Notes: generated by a model from the sequence alone, not told the origin. A stretch of DNA of 64,000 nt from Macrolepiota albuminosa (GCA_027475525.1 JAMWFC010000106.1:62001-126000); one strand, 5' to 3'; counted from the first letter of the stretch, positions 41,801 through 53,112 are shown. Made by a program: numbers and translations.

Positions 41801-43635
41801 GGTGCTCCTTCTGAATTGAATAGGAGGTTGTCTTCAGCAGCATTAGGAGTTGGGGACTGATGAGGGATTTGTTCGATCAATGGAGGCTGATTGAGTATGG
41901 TGGAGGTTGATGGGTGCAGCTGCATTTCGTGGCTCTCATGGAATTTTACGTGGTAAGTTTTGTATATCTTTCCAGTTGCCCTTTCATAGCATCGGTAAGC
42001 CTTGGAGTTACATGTGTACTCTATCAAGATACATTCGATAGATCGAGTGTAAATTTTTGGGTTGTGTTCTGCGAGAATCAACACGAAGGCTTTACATCCA
42101 ATTTCCTTCATATATGAGTAGTCTGGGCGCCAACCTGTCCATGCTTTGTGAGGAGTAATGGGAGAGCTGAGGTTTTTAAGGGACTTAGTGAGTGTCCTCT
42201 TGTGAAGGTGTGAGGCCATCATATAGAACTCATCCTACATGTTGGGTGGGCATCCAGCAGCAATCCGCATTGCTCGAGCCTTCCTCATTAGTATACAATG
42301 CATCCGTTTGACGCGTCCAATGTGTGCCGAGGTATATGCAGCACCAAATTGCTGTTCCGTTCCATGGGAGAGGAGCCAGGCTTCCATTCTGTGTCTATCA
42401 AGCTCGCCGTCGTGTCTGGTCCTGTACGTTCCCAGTTTCTCTTGGACCTTGTTCTCCCTTGCGATTTGCCAAGCTTTGAGTTGCATGAGTGCCTCATTTT
42501 TGCTTCAAAGGAGTATTGACCAATGTTCACTTGTGAAATCATCAACAATATTCATAATATATTTATATCCACTGCAAGATACAACAGCCTGAGGGCCTGT
42601 AAGGTCAACCCATACGATCTCTAGCTTCCGTGTTGCTCTTCGCCCCTCCTCCCACACCCTTGGTACAGTATTCCTTGTCTGTTTGCCAAGGGTACATGAG
42701 CTACACTTGGGTGGTTTGGAAGACAGGATAGAGGGCGTACCTGGAATGATGCCAGATTTAGCCATATTGAGGACCGTCTGATAATTGGCATGTCCGAGAC
42801 GACGATGCCAAGTTTCAAGGTCAGCGGTATGTTGGGAGAGCAGGGCACGGTGTTTGATTGAAGCTGAACTGAGATTCAGTGAGTAGAGTCGTTGGTTTGG
42901 AAGGAGAGAACCTTGTGCCACCAGCGCACGAGTGGATCTATTGATGATTTTCACAGTTTTGTTGTTGAACACGGAGTTGAGGCCAGAGGAAGCGGTGAGT
43001 GAGCTTACAGATACGAGCCGTACTGTGGCATTGGGGATGTAAAGTGCATTCATCAAGACGATGTTTGAGCCTTTTGCTATATGAAGGCGAATATTTCCAA
43101 TGCCGATTGCTGACACTGATGATTCTCCTAGTCCTTTAACAATGCGAGGTGGAATGGAATGTAGTGTGATGAAGTCTTCTTGATATGGCAAAATGTGGAC
43201 TGTTGCGTCCGAGTCTACTAGGAACGGAGCACTCATTAGGGAGGTAATGGAGAATCATCCTGACTGGTTTATTGGCGCAACATCTGTGGCTAGTATGCTG
43301 TCTGTGACTCTTTTTGCATGGGTGCTCCAATCTACTGCTGTGGTCATCTCTTTGTATGCCATAAAGCCTGTGTGTTCCCAGCACTTGGTGCTATAGTCAG
43401 AGATCTGTCCAGGAAAGTTGACAACCCTGGCAAATGCAGCTGTTTCCAGCGGGGGAGAAAGCTGTCCCAGCTGAGAGGGGTCGACATACCAGAGTTTCCC
43501 GTCAAGGCCTGTGACTGCAACAAAAGATTTTGCAGGTGCAGCTGTAGTGGATGTCGTTTGTGGACTACTCTTTTTCGATGCTCGTTGTGCTTTCTGTGCC
43601 TCGGCGACTGTCTTCCCAGCCATTCCTCCTCCCTT
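38866..43635 (-). pseudogene. Copia pol: protease, integrase, RT and RNase H with stops
   Basis: One minus-strand frame, apart from the insertion at 40128-41175. The protease site reads FLVDSDATVHILP (near 43220), where the family has DSGAT. The GAG-preintegrase region has LETWHRRLGHANYQTVL and CSSCTLGKQ. Integrase has IVWVDLTGPQ and IVDDFTSEHW. RT has DTTQIDVKTAFLYGVLP, WKLVRGLYGMKQAGRIW and VALHVNDFLSIAS, where the second box is normally HVDD, so a catalytic Asp has become Asn. RNase H has SCEAEYMAVFES and MFCDNNSAIALSK, ending KENVA at the gypsy junction. In-frame stops lie at about 43257, 42507, 42237, 41628 and 39516. The stops and the Gly-to-Asp and Asp-to-Asn changes fit C-to-T/G-to-A mutation. 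Inactive. Confidence 0.9.
40128..41175 (+). mobile_element. 1,048-bp insertion in copia RT, possible solo LTR
   Basis: The copia frame breaks at 41176 (minus-strand SPTAR) and resumes at 40127 (SVQVEAYQCMESWQILL). Flanks GCGCA (40123-40127) and GCGTG (41176-41180) look like a 5-bp target duplication, each altered at the same CpG; one copy removed restores the frame. The insertion has normal composition and no protein. A TATATAAAAT site at 40781-40790 on the plus strand, about 390 bp from the right end, suggests an LTR. Its family is unknown. Confidence 0.6.
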
Positions 43636-44478
43636 CTATACACAGAATGATTTTGTGTGTCCCCTGCATGGGCGCTTGAGCAAGAAACAGTTCTCACAGC
43701 AAACTGCATCTGGGCCATGATTGTGCCCCGCTAGGTCAGTCCTGCGAGACTTATGTCCCCCTTTCACGCTCAAGGCCGTGGCGTGATTGGACTTGGCTTT
43801 TGCATTGAGGATATTCTGTGCGTTTTCCATGAGGAGATGAATTTCTGTTGGGTTGCAGGGCGAGCTCCGAGTGCTCTTGCTGATTAAGGTCGAGACTGAG
43901 TTTTGGAGGGATTCAAAAGAGGGATCGTTAAGGCTGTTGAGTAGGGCAATGCAAGTGAAGACATCCTTGTTGATGTCGCTGATGTCGAATGCTCTCTTCA
44001 CAATGTCAGCAATGCGTCCTGCAGTCGCTGGGAGGGGCTCAGACATGGAACAGTAGGTGGATAGGACCTCCTGTAAGAGGGCAATCTGCTTGATTGGTCC
44101 CTCTCGCTGTGCACGGGTCTTCAGATCAGCGTAGCATTTGGCAGCTCCCTCGTCTGTTACAAGGTCACAATGCTCCACGTCATCAAGAGCAGTCTTAATG
44201 AAGGTGATAGCAAGACAATCATTCAGGCCCCAGTTGGCATGTGCACAGGGCTCGGTGTCCACGCTAGGACGAGGTGTGATCGTGTCAAAGATGTGTGCGT
44301 AGATGCCATTAAGGATCAGGGCATCCTTGAGCCATTCAGACCACTGCGTGAAGTTACTGTTGGCGCGATTGTATTTCTCGCCTTCCCATCTGTGATGTAT
44401 GACACGCTCCGGGACAGAGGGATTTGAAGCATCAGTCTGCAGTATCAAGAATTTGAGTTCAGGGGACGTAGGAGCCAT
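43636..44478 (-). CDS. Copia gag with zinc-knuckle-like motif
   Basis: The minus-strand ATG at 44478 gives MAPTSPELKFLILQTDASNP. A UBN2/gag-like helical region follows: FTQWSEWLKDALILNGIYAHI, LNDCLAITFIKTALDDVEH and VLSTYCSMSEPLPATAGRIA. The C-terminal Cys/His motif is CCENCFLLKRPCRGHTKSFC. The frame stops at TAG 43636-43638, right after the zinc motif. Downstream in the same frame comes GGGMAGKTVAEAQKAQ, so the stop may be a CAG-to-TAG mutation in a gag-pol fusion rather than a natural end. The region before the ATG is open too, but its residues look non-conserved. It forms the particle shell of the retroelement. Confidence 0.82.
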   Translation of the reverse strand: MAPTSPELKFLILQTDASNPSVPERVIHHRWEGEKYNRANSNFTQWSEWLKDALILNGIYAHIFDTITPRPSVDTEPCAHANWGLNDCLAITFIKTALDDVEHCDLVTDEGAAKCYADLKTRAQREGPIKQIALLQEVLSTYCSMSEPLPATAGRIADIVKRAFDISDINKDVFTCIALLNSLNDPSFESLQNSVSTLISKSTRSSPCNPTEIHLLMENAQNILNAKAKSNHATALSVKGGHKSRRTDLAGHNHGPDAVCCENCFLLKRPCRGHTKSFCV

Positions 44479-44647
44479 GGCGGGGTAGACTGACAAGAAT
44501 AAGGTGCCAGAAACGAGGCCAGAGACAGAAGGACAAAAGACAAAGAGACAAGGAGCGCAACGCAATGCGTAGTAAGATTAGATCAGGGTAGACTAAGGAT
44601 AATTATCCGAGTCTGATGTTTAGTAGCCAATACTTTCTATGAAGTTC

Positions 44648-44668
44648 GTCTACCAAAGGCCCATAACC
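44648..44668 (-). other. Copia primer-binding site
   Basis: Directly after the 5' LTR the minus strand reads GGTTATGGGCCTTTGG. This resembles the internal initiator-methionine tRNA complement (TTATGGGCC) used by many copia elements. Confidence 0.65.
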
Positions 44669-45019
44669 TGTTAGAATCAGACCGTGTATATTGTATCTAA
44701 GACAATATCAGATTAGTTCTCAGTCCGATATAAGTGACTGTTTTGGATGACTGTACCTAAGACAATATCAGATTAGTCTACGGTTCAATCAGTAATGTAT
44801 GTGTATAAATATAAGTGTTTGCTTACCCTCAGTCCGATATAAGTGACTGAGGGTATTCTACAATTTGTCCATGTTTATATAGGTGTAGTTGGACAATGAG
44901 GCCATTGTCCACAATGTAAAGTATGTCGTACTGTATGAATGTGATGGTGTAGTAGGTGGCCCTGAAGGCGACCCTGTGAAGAGTGACTGTGTGATATCAA
45001 TCGAGGTCGATATCCAACA
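44669..45019 (-). repeat. 5' LTR of the copia element
   Basis: Same length as 27312-27662. It begins TGTTGGATATCGACC on the minus strand and keeps CpG at most sites where the other LTR has TpG or CpA. Confidence 0.95.
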
Positions 45020-45590
45020 GAGTCGAGTCCTACTTTACGATGCCCAGATACCAATATAATTACTAAGGACTTACTAGTCTACAGTCTAATATATAGATCG
45101 AGTGCTAACAAAATGTTGTTGAAATTTCGTCATTTACTCTAAAGATATCGTCCCATCTACTGTCGCGTTGGCACGTCACACCGACTGTCACGCTGGCACT
45201 GCCATACCGCGTCATCAACCCGTAGACCTCGGCCTTGCCGCGCGTCGCAGCGGCCCATCCCTTTTGATTTACATACTCCATTCTGACTCATAACAAGTCC
45301 GGCTCAGTTATAGTGCCTGTGAGCGATTGCCACGTCATCGTCATGTATGGGTGAAAAAACGGGGGCTGGAGACTGTTACCCAGCACACTACCTTCTTTTC
45401 AGGGGGTTTTGTGTCCTCGTTGGCTGCGTTGTGCATTGCTGTCGGGGGCTTTGATCCAAGCACATTTTGGTATTTCTCCTTTCTAGGGAGTAACAGCTCG
45501 GTTGTCACCCGCCCGTCTGTTTTCATGTGAGTTTTCGTGAACACATGTTGGTGACGTATCAAGGGCCCCCCCCGGCAACGTTCTGATATT

Positions 45591-45596
45591 TATAAG
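45591..45596 (+). promoter_or_regulatory. TATA-like element upstream of the aldo-keto reductase gene
   Basis: TATAAG in GATATTTATAAGACACGG lies 98 bp upstream of the ATG at 45689, a plausible core promoter distance. No experimental support. Confidence 0.4.
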
Positions 45597-45688
45597 ACAC
45601 GGCTCATAGCTATCTGTAAAAACCTCTTCAACATTCCATTAAGTGCCCATTTCCCCACCTAAAGTTCAACTTTATCTATATCGTATCT

Positions 45689-47621
45689 ATGGCTGAGAAA
45701 CCAAAACACAAGGTCTCTTATGGTGCGCGTCGTTTATGCTGATCCCTGTCGATAATAAATATGGGGTGTAGTTCGTTTAGGCAACTCCGGTCTCAAAGTG
45801 TCTAGGATCATTCTTGGAACGATGCAGTACGGCACTCCGGAATGGCAGGAGTGGGTACTCGGTGAGGAAGAGGCAATAAAGCATATCAAGTATGCGTACG
45901 TATTCGCTCTTATTCAACCTTCAAGCCAGCAAGTGAACTCATCTATCTCATCATGAACTAGATATGATGCAGGCATTCAGACGTTTGACACCGCCAACGT
46001 ACGCACTTCAGATCAAAGTCATGAGTCGATCTCACTCGTTCTCAATTGCAGGCATACTCTAATGGACTCTCAGAGATTATCCTTGGAAAGGCCATCAAAC
46101 AGTTACAGCTCCCGCGCGAAGAGATCGTGATCCTTACTAAAGTCTCAACCATGTAGTTGAAGTTGACGTTTGACTGATGATTGAGTACAGGTATATTTCA
46201 CTGTCATGCGTGAACATGGCAAGAACCTCCTCGCTACCGGCGAGGAACTAGACAAAGTCGGTTATGTCAATCAGCATGGCCTAAGTCGCAAGGTCCGGTC
46301 TTTCTTTTCGTTTGTTACCTGCTGGTCTCAAAGTACCTTATTTAGCACATCTTTGATTCCGTCAAAGCCAGTCTCGCGCGTCTTGGTGTGGACTACATCG
46401 ACGTTTTACAGTGTACTTCCGGCTTGAATAGAACATTATTTACGCGTTTTGACATTTAGTGATCTAGGCCATCGATTTGATTACGAGACGCCTATTGAGG
46501 AGACTGTGAGTAGTTATCGTCTCTCGTGACCTCTGTCCTGACGAGTAAGGGAAAAACAGATGCATGCCCTCCACGACGTTGTGAAAGCTGGATATGTGCG
46601 CTATATTGGCATGAGCTCATGTCATGCTTATCAATGTATGCCTCTCTTATTCCTTCCTCTCGAATAATTATTTATCTTCAAAAAAAAAACAAGTCCATCA
46701 AATGCAGAGTATGCCCCAATCCTTCCATGTGACCTAGCCGAATTCCCAACTAGCTTTTCAGATTATGCAATTACACACAACTTGACTCCATTCATTTCGA
46801 TGCAGAACCACCACAGCGTACTTTACCGTGAGGAAGAGCGCGAGATGTTTCCCACTCTCAAGGTACGCTTTCCCTCTTCCTATCTTTGATCTTTCGCCTT
46901 TCTCCTTGTCCTTGTCCTGCGTTAACGCTGTCATCCCCACACATATGGCGATGTATTGTCGTACTCATTTTAATTAAATTGGCCAGTTATTCGGCGTCGG
47001 ATCAATCCCATGGTCCCCACTTGCCCGCGGGCTCCTCACGCGTCCTTCGAGGGAGCAGACAAAGCGCGGTGAGACTGATAGGTATGTTTCCGCCCTATAT
47101 GCTCAGCCACATATCCCTTACTCAGCCTGGATTGCATAACAGCTTCATTCTCCAATATAACAAAGCATTGGGAACGCCTGAAATCATCAAACGGTACGTC
47201 CCTCTAATCTCATCTCTTTGCTCCAACAATTCAGTGAACAAACACCTCAATAGCGTTGAAGACCTCGCTATCAAGAAAGGTTTATCGATGGCCCAGGTTG
47301 CGATGATGTGGTCCCTCTCGAAGGAGGGCGTGACGGCCCCGATTGTGGGTACGACGAGTATGAAGAATTTGGAGGAGTTGATTGGTGAGCTAGCTTCTCT
47401 TCATCCCCAATTATTCTTGCCCGAGTTTTGTGGTTCTCAAGGGTCATTCACCCCTTGCAATACACTCATTCTCAAACTATACCTGCCTCTTCGCGCTTTT
47501 CTACGATTGAAAATTGGCTGATGTCGCTTTCTTAGCTGTGGCGGATATGAAGCTCAACGAGGAGGAAATGAAGTATCTAGAAGAGCCATACGTCGCGCAA
47601 GCACTGTTTGGACACTCGTAA
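45689..47621 (+). CDS. Aldo-keto reductase, 14 exons
   Basis: Exons: 45689-45722, 45772-45895, 45962-45998, 46052-46142, 46192-46292, 46346-46412, 46468-46505, 46560-46635, 46694-46708, 46762-46862, 46987-47081, 47143-47193, 47254-47384 and 47536-47621. They sum to 1,047 nt, 348 aa plus stop, the usual length for this NADPH-dependent oxidoreductase family. The protein starts MAEKPKHKVSYVRLGNSGLK. The catalytic tetrad is visible as FDTANAYSNG (Asp, Tyr), VILTKVYF (Lys) and VLQCHRFD (His). LFGVGSIPWSPLARGLLT and APIVGTTSMKNLEELI form the cofactor-binding end. Exon 9 is a 15-nt microexon needed for AYQFHQMQNYAI. It acts in the cytosol on an unknown carbonyl substrate. It resembles YajO/aryl-alcohol-dehydrogenase-like AKRs of fungi. 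The gene starts 670 bp from the copia LTR and looks intact. Confidence 0.93.
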
Positions 47622-49115
47622 ATCGTCGTCGTCTCAAGGTCTCTCATGGGATCACGAATCAGTTGGGCGATGCGATGTGGAACTTGAATGATGAAAGAAT
47701 AACGGTGTTTCCATGACTATGCAATTCCGCACGCAGTGTCTGCTTTAAATCACACAAATTACCACACATTGTTTCTTTCCCTTGGACACATGAATGGATT
47801 GATGGTCTCCAATGGATCTTCAGACATCACGGCTTGAAGTCATGAGGTTGACTAACTCCACTCTTTGAATCGTCACCGTATGATTTTCGTGTTGAACACA
47901 AAAGAACTTACAAAGTGAAGATAGGAGCCCTACGCACAGGCAGGAAATACAATATCTCCGTGATACGCATTCTGTCGTGAAACCATTAAAAGCTTCTTCA
48001 CCGTTATCATTGTCACTCGCAAACAGAATACTTAAAACATCGCGCGCGAACAATCCAAGCGTACGGATTGGGGCATGGTATATAAACAAATGCGAGTAGA
48101 GATAAAAACTAAGGGAAAATTACGAAGAACCCGAGGCTCACAATGCTATATCAAAGTCCGTTTATGTTGAAACATCAAATCCAAGCAGAGCAAACCGACC
48201 TCAGAGTGGAAGCAAGGTACTGGGTTCAAAGGAATTGCTATGCTACAAACGAAGGTTAACCATGTGCAAGTTTTAACCAGTGTGGGAGACGACGAAACTA
48301 GGCATGATAAAATCTCCTTCGATTAGGCTTGACGGTTTGCCTGGGCGAATATCCAGGCTCTGGCATACTTAGCAGACAAGGCGAAAAAACTTACGTTTCG
48401 TGGGGAGGAAACATGTCTAATCTACTGACAGCGAGGAACTCTTCTTCTGACCAAGCAGAATTGGAGAGTTACGAGGCCATACTGATATATCACCTGCTCT
48501 AAGAGAAACACAAGTGAACAGAACTAGCTGACCAATAAGGAGTGGCAGACGCAATTCAGCCAGGCACTTGTTTGGCTTGACATTTTGTCTAGTCTCGTGA
48601 GATAAAGGAAATGGAATGCACGAAAGAAAACATACCTTGCCTGTGGCAATCTACGGCTCCTCCAGGTTTCACTATTTGCGTAAAGCGGAAGGGATACAGC
48701 TTTTGTCTGGTGAGGGCTAAGCTACTCATCTAGACTCCTTGTGTTGCGTTAAGGTTTCCGTGGACGACGCTTTGGACATCCACTAACTAGATACGGCAGT
48801 TACCAATGCTGGCTCAAAGACTTATCTACTGTTGAAGCTGAATGGGAGACAAGTGCTAGATTCAACGAAGCAGTGACTAATCACTCTAAAGCACAAGCGG
48901 GGACGGGTATGGGCTTATGCAAATGATACATCAATAGATTCCAGACGTTATACGTGATGGATAAATAAGGTTAACGTTAGGTATCTTCAGAAGCGAATGT
49001 GCTGATAGTAAAGAATTGAGCGGATCAGGGATATACTCCGTGGGTTTCCTGTTGAAGCAAAAAACAACCGTCGAAAAATAGAAGCGAGGGTAGTGTACGC
49101 AGGCAAGTCGGCAAC
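47622..49115. other. Intergenic region, no recognised gene
   Basis: About 1.5 kb between the convergent aldo-keto reductase and tetraspanin genes. It should include both 3' UTRs. Short open stretches (for example 47820-48089 minus) show no family features. Confidence 0.6.
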
Positions 49116-50441
49116 CTAGGACGCACCCAACGATTCATACTTCGCATGGGACTTGCGCGGGCCGGAAGGACTCTGATACTGAGGCATATCCTGCATTTTC
49201 ACCTGAGCATGCGACCGCGACCTCTTCAAGATATCATCCGCCACATCCGCACCATACCGCTCTGCCAGCTGACTCGCATATTTATCCATGATGACGGCCA
49301 TACTACTAAGCGACAGGCGGTACCGCTTCGGCATCATGCCCTTCCCGAATCTATACGTCACGTGGTTCGAACAAAGAAGCGCGACGATCATGACGAAGAG
49401 CTGAAAGGGGACAAGGATGAACGAGACTGCGAACCAACGTTTGAGTGTGACGCGCTGGAATTCCAAGTACGGTTTTTTGCACCCGGGGAGGACACTCCGG
49501 GCATAACACGTCTGTGTGACGGTCGCCTCGACGAAGGGTGAGAAGTAGCCACAGCACTCGAGCTGGTTCTGTATGCGTGCGCGGCCTTCGACGCCGAGCG
49601 TGCGGGACCACTCCGCGTTAATCTTGCCCTGAAGGTTGAATGCTTGTCGCCTGTAGCACACGTATCCTGGTGTGACGAGGAAGGCGAAGACGATCCAGAG
49701 GAGGAAGGTATATATGGCAAGGAAGGAGCGGTTGTTCAGGAGGATGCCGGCCCAGCCTATGATGGCGGTGAAGACACCGGCTGAGGCAGCAATGGTAGAA
49801 AGGATGAGCTCCGGACGGTTTCCTACGCGGATGATGTCGGCATGGTGCCAGACGTTGAACCAGATGAGAAGGCAGAAGACCAGAGCGACGAGGGAATAGC
49901 ACGTCAACTAAGGAACCATTATAATTTCAGTTGATAAGAGGGAAAGGATGGACTCACCAGGATGTTCGCAAAGAACAGGACCCATTTGAATCGATTCCAC
50001 CGCAAGCGTGACTTTTTGCCGTCCGTCTTTTCCATAAATACGTTATCGTAGTCATCGTCGCCGGGCGCGCTCATACGAGCCTCACCACTCCTGAACGCCT
50101 CTACTCCTCTGCCACGTTTGGGTACAATCGGATCGATACCTTTCTCACTTTTCCGCTTTCGAGTCGCACTGCCGCCGGGGGTGAGTAATGTAGCCGAGAA
50201 CTTTGACGGTACATAGTTGACTGTCAACGAAACACTGCTGGCATCCGTGAGATCAGTGTGACTGGATGTTAGATTTCCAGCAAAGGGGGCACTTCGAAAG
50301 TCCGGACCGCCCAAGATGTGACGTGTCGAAGTTGCGAGCGAGTCTACCGAGTGGTTGTTGGAAGAAACAGATGCCGGTCGTGACCTAGATGATTGTAAAC
50401 ACTGAGCGCTGAGACTAGAGGTTAAGAGGGACTCACGGCAT
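49116..50441 (-). CDS. Tetraspanin-like membrane protein
   Basis: Exons on the minus strand: 50441-50437 (only ATGCC), 50384-49958 and 49907-49116. They give 1,224 nt, 407 aa plus stop. The cytosolic N-terminus (about 150 aa) is Ser-rich (MPSRPASVSSNNHSVDSLAT) with SVNYVPSKFSATLL and GVEAFRSGEARMSAPGDDDY. Four membrane segments follow: FKWVLFFANILLTCYSLVAL, ILSTIAASAGVFTAIIGWAG, FLAIYTFLLWIVFAFLV and FAVSFILVPFQLFVMIVALL. The large outer loop between the third and fourth has the tetraspanin CCG motif (NQLECCGYFSPF) plus further cysteines (TQTCYARSVLPGCK). The C-terminus is cytosolic with DKYASQLAERYGADV. Tetraspanins organise plasma-membrane protein complexes. The gene looks intact. The very short first coding exon is supported by in-frame GT-AG splicing. 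Confidence 0.9.
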
Positions 50442-50670
50442 GTCAGTCTGAATATGGGGAAGATGGCGAGCTCTGGATCAGTTCGTGAAAAATGTTCCCA
50501 TGGCGGCACGCACCGGCCGAAGAAATTTATTGTCGAGATACGTCGACCAGACACGCTGCATACCGCGAGTATGCTATGACAATCAATGAAGAACAGGACT
50601 ACAGGCACAGTCCGTTTCGCTCTGATGCAGAGGATGAATACGTTAAAAAGGCAATGATGAACTGAAGATA

Positions 50671-50845
50671 CTAACGAACTTGTTTGATCACAATCCCTGA
50701 CAACAACCTAGCAACGGAGACAGGTAAGGGCAAAGATGGCGCAGAACTACACGTTGGCGTCGTGGCACACATACCTGTCAGGAGTACTCACGCGAAAAGT
50801 TTGAAAGTCGGGCAGCCGCAGGCACCGGATAAGATAACAGGAGAT
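50671..50845 (+). repeat. CpG-rich partner of the decayed repeat at 8479-8655
   Basis: It contains AACTTGTTTGATCACAATCC, CAACAACCTAGCAACGG and GGCACACATACCTG. The copy at 8479 shows TpG, CpA or TpA at most CpG sites of this copy. It sits about 230 bp upstream of the tetraspanin start, in reverse sense to it. Nature unknown. Confidence 0.75.
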
Positions 50846-53112
50846 TGATGAGTGACACTCTGTCACCTTGTGACCATTTATATCTTGTGACAATTTATAT
50901 CTTGTACCGGAACGATGGCTCCGAGTGAAACTACGTATGTGGTCTGCGGTCAGAGAGACATAACTTCTAGAGAACACTCAGTCAAATACACTGGCCCAGG
51001 TCGAATAACTAAATAAAGGTATTCCTGCTGGCCATGTATCGAACTATAGACCCCTGGATCATAATGTTTGACCCTTTTCTCGTGCTCTGCCCAAGGTTCA
51101 TGCTTCCCGGACTTTTCCAACATTTGGATTCCAAGTACTTGAACCTCTGGTCTCGATGATGGATCTTAATCAATCGTCCTGAGGTGACTCGCTCCGCCAA
51201 CGTCAGGACTCACTACGGTGGACCATCTGCTACCTCGATTTTGGAGCTCGTGCGTCCAATCACTTAAGCTCTAGTCTTAAACGCTGATATATAGACATGT
51301 TTGCCCCCTCATGTGCCAAATACGCTCTGTTTGCTCCTGCGACCCTCTGTCTAAGTAACTTTGAATTTGGACGACGCTTGAATTATATCTGCGTCATACT
51401 CGCGCAGCAAAAGTCTTAGGTCTGTCCTGTGTCTTTGATGGGATGGCGCTCATGTATATCATTGATGAATCCGTTGCCTGACAGGATGCCTTATTCTTCC
51501 AGGGTAAGTGTACATAACCTGATTCCCATGTTCAATTGAGGTATGCCTGGGAAAGTATACATGTATTGTTTTGTTTTGTTCGTACTCCCATTTTATTCAG
51601 AGCTGTAATGTTTGTTCGGTTGCAACACATTCCTACTTCTCGTCATACGAGATCAATATCACCTATCCACTTTTGACATTGCCGAACAGGTCCGTTCTAG
51701 AAATGGACATGCTGTCGATACTCTTGTTCGGACCAAAACACCAATGGCGCTCACATTGACGCGCACATTCAGGCGACCGATTCCGTTACATTGGTAATAT
51801 GTCTATTTCCCATTCAATGGAAGAAATTAACGGCCAAATTCGGCGGAGCAAGTGGTCCTACAAGTGTGGACAGTAAGTACACGCTCAGGGTATACTTTAG
51901 CAAGACTACGGAACTCGGGAGCGTCAACTTCTCGTTACTCGCCAATTGCCGGCGAAAGCTCTTGATGAAACCTGGAAATGTTGGTGGATGATAATTCGCA
52001 TACAATCTGCATGAAGTCCTATTTTTACTGTGGTGATCAGTAATCTTTCTACGTATTCGAGACTGAGGAGACTCTATCAAAGACTTAGGTCCGACTTCCG
52101 GCTTGGTTTTGCGTTGTCTTTACCAACATTAGGCACTTTCTTTGAATGTTATCAAAGTTCTGTGAATAGTACTTCAATAACAAGGAGCTTTGCTGACGAT
52201 CCATCTCCATCCTTTGCAGTGGTGGGTTGTGTGACATGCCTGTCAAGTTTGGAAATTGATCTCATCCAAACCAATCTCATCTCAAGATGCCTGAGTTGGC
52301 AGAGCTCAGGAAACACGTGGCTTAAGTGCTTCTCATGTAGCAGGTGAGATAAAGTTGGTGGGAATCTGTAAGGCGAAAACGCCAAGGAAGAATCGTTCCC
52401 CTCGCCCACGTGGGGGAATATTCAGACGGATTCTCAGATGCTGAAAAGGAAATATTTGCATGCACAAAGGAACTTAAGAATCCAACATCTACTTCGGTAC
52501 ACGCACAGTGAACCGCGCAGAGAATTTATTGTCTGTGATTGATACGATGGCATCGGCTCAAGAGTCTCGACGCCGCCTTTCCAACGATGTATGGGCCCTT
52601 GGGTTGAGTGTAACCCAAGCATTCGATCACGATACTTCATCCAAGATACCATCGGCGCACTTATTCTTAGGATGACGAGATTTCCAGTGCCGCCTCGAGG
52701 CAAAGTATGTGCTAATGATCTCGTGCATTAACCATCATGATTTGATGGGTGGGGTCACGAACGATAGTATAACCCAATCATCCAAACATGAATGTTGACT
52801 GTAGGATGCGGATCAGTGTGCTCGTGGAGGCATAGCGTCCAGACGGTCAATGCATTTTTTTTCCAACGTCAAGGGCATAACGAGGCCGACACGCGCTTCG
52901 GGCGCAGACTTACTAGTAACTAACTAGAAAACAATTTAGTCATGGGACAGGCAGTGACATCGCGGCATGGCTAGTCCAACGCAAGCTGAGAAAAACACTC
53001 CCAAAACTCATCGAGATAAGTTAATTTTTTCTTTAGAAAAAGACACGAAACAAAATGATCATACCACGAATCCGTCTCTCGCCTCTCTTGTGATCTTAAA
53101 CTTGGATCCAAT
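50846..53112. other. Intergenic region, no recognised gene
   Basis: Normal composition. Near 50875-50910 a 17-bp direct repeat (TGACAATTTATATCTTG, first copy TGACCATTT..) occurs. Open stretches such as 52434-52703 minus and 51571-51759 plus show no features I can interpret. Fragments on the minus strand near 52409-52152 have a leucine-rich look but are too short to call. Confidence 0.5.

Larger units (their letters stand above)
27312..45019 (-). mobile_element. Ty1/copia element with two nested insertions (TSD GAGTC)
   Basis: Identical-length LTRs (351 bp) lie at 27312-27662 and 44669-45019. GAGTC is duplicated at 27307-27311 and 45020-45024. The element reads on the minus strand from the right LTR: primer-binding site, gag, protease, integrase, RT, RNase H, polypurine tract, left LTR. 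Removing the gypsy element (27783-38864) and the 1,048-bp insertion (40128-41175) leaves about 5.6 kb, a normal copia length, in one continuous reading frame interrupted only by stop codons. Confidence 0.95.

Noticed and set aside
49146..49902. Long open frames opposite and alongside the tetraspanin coding exon
   Set aside because: They are shadows of a GC-rich coding region; the CCG motif and membrane segments exist only in the minus frame chosen.
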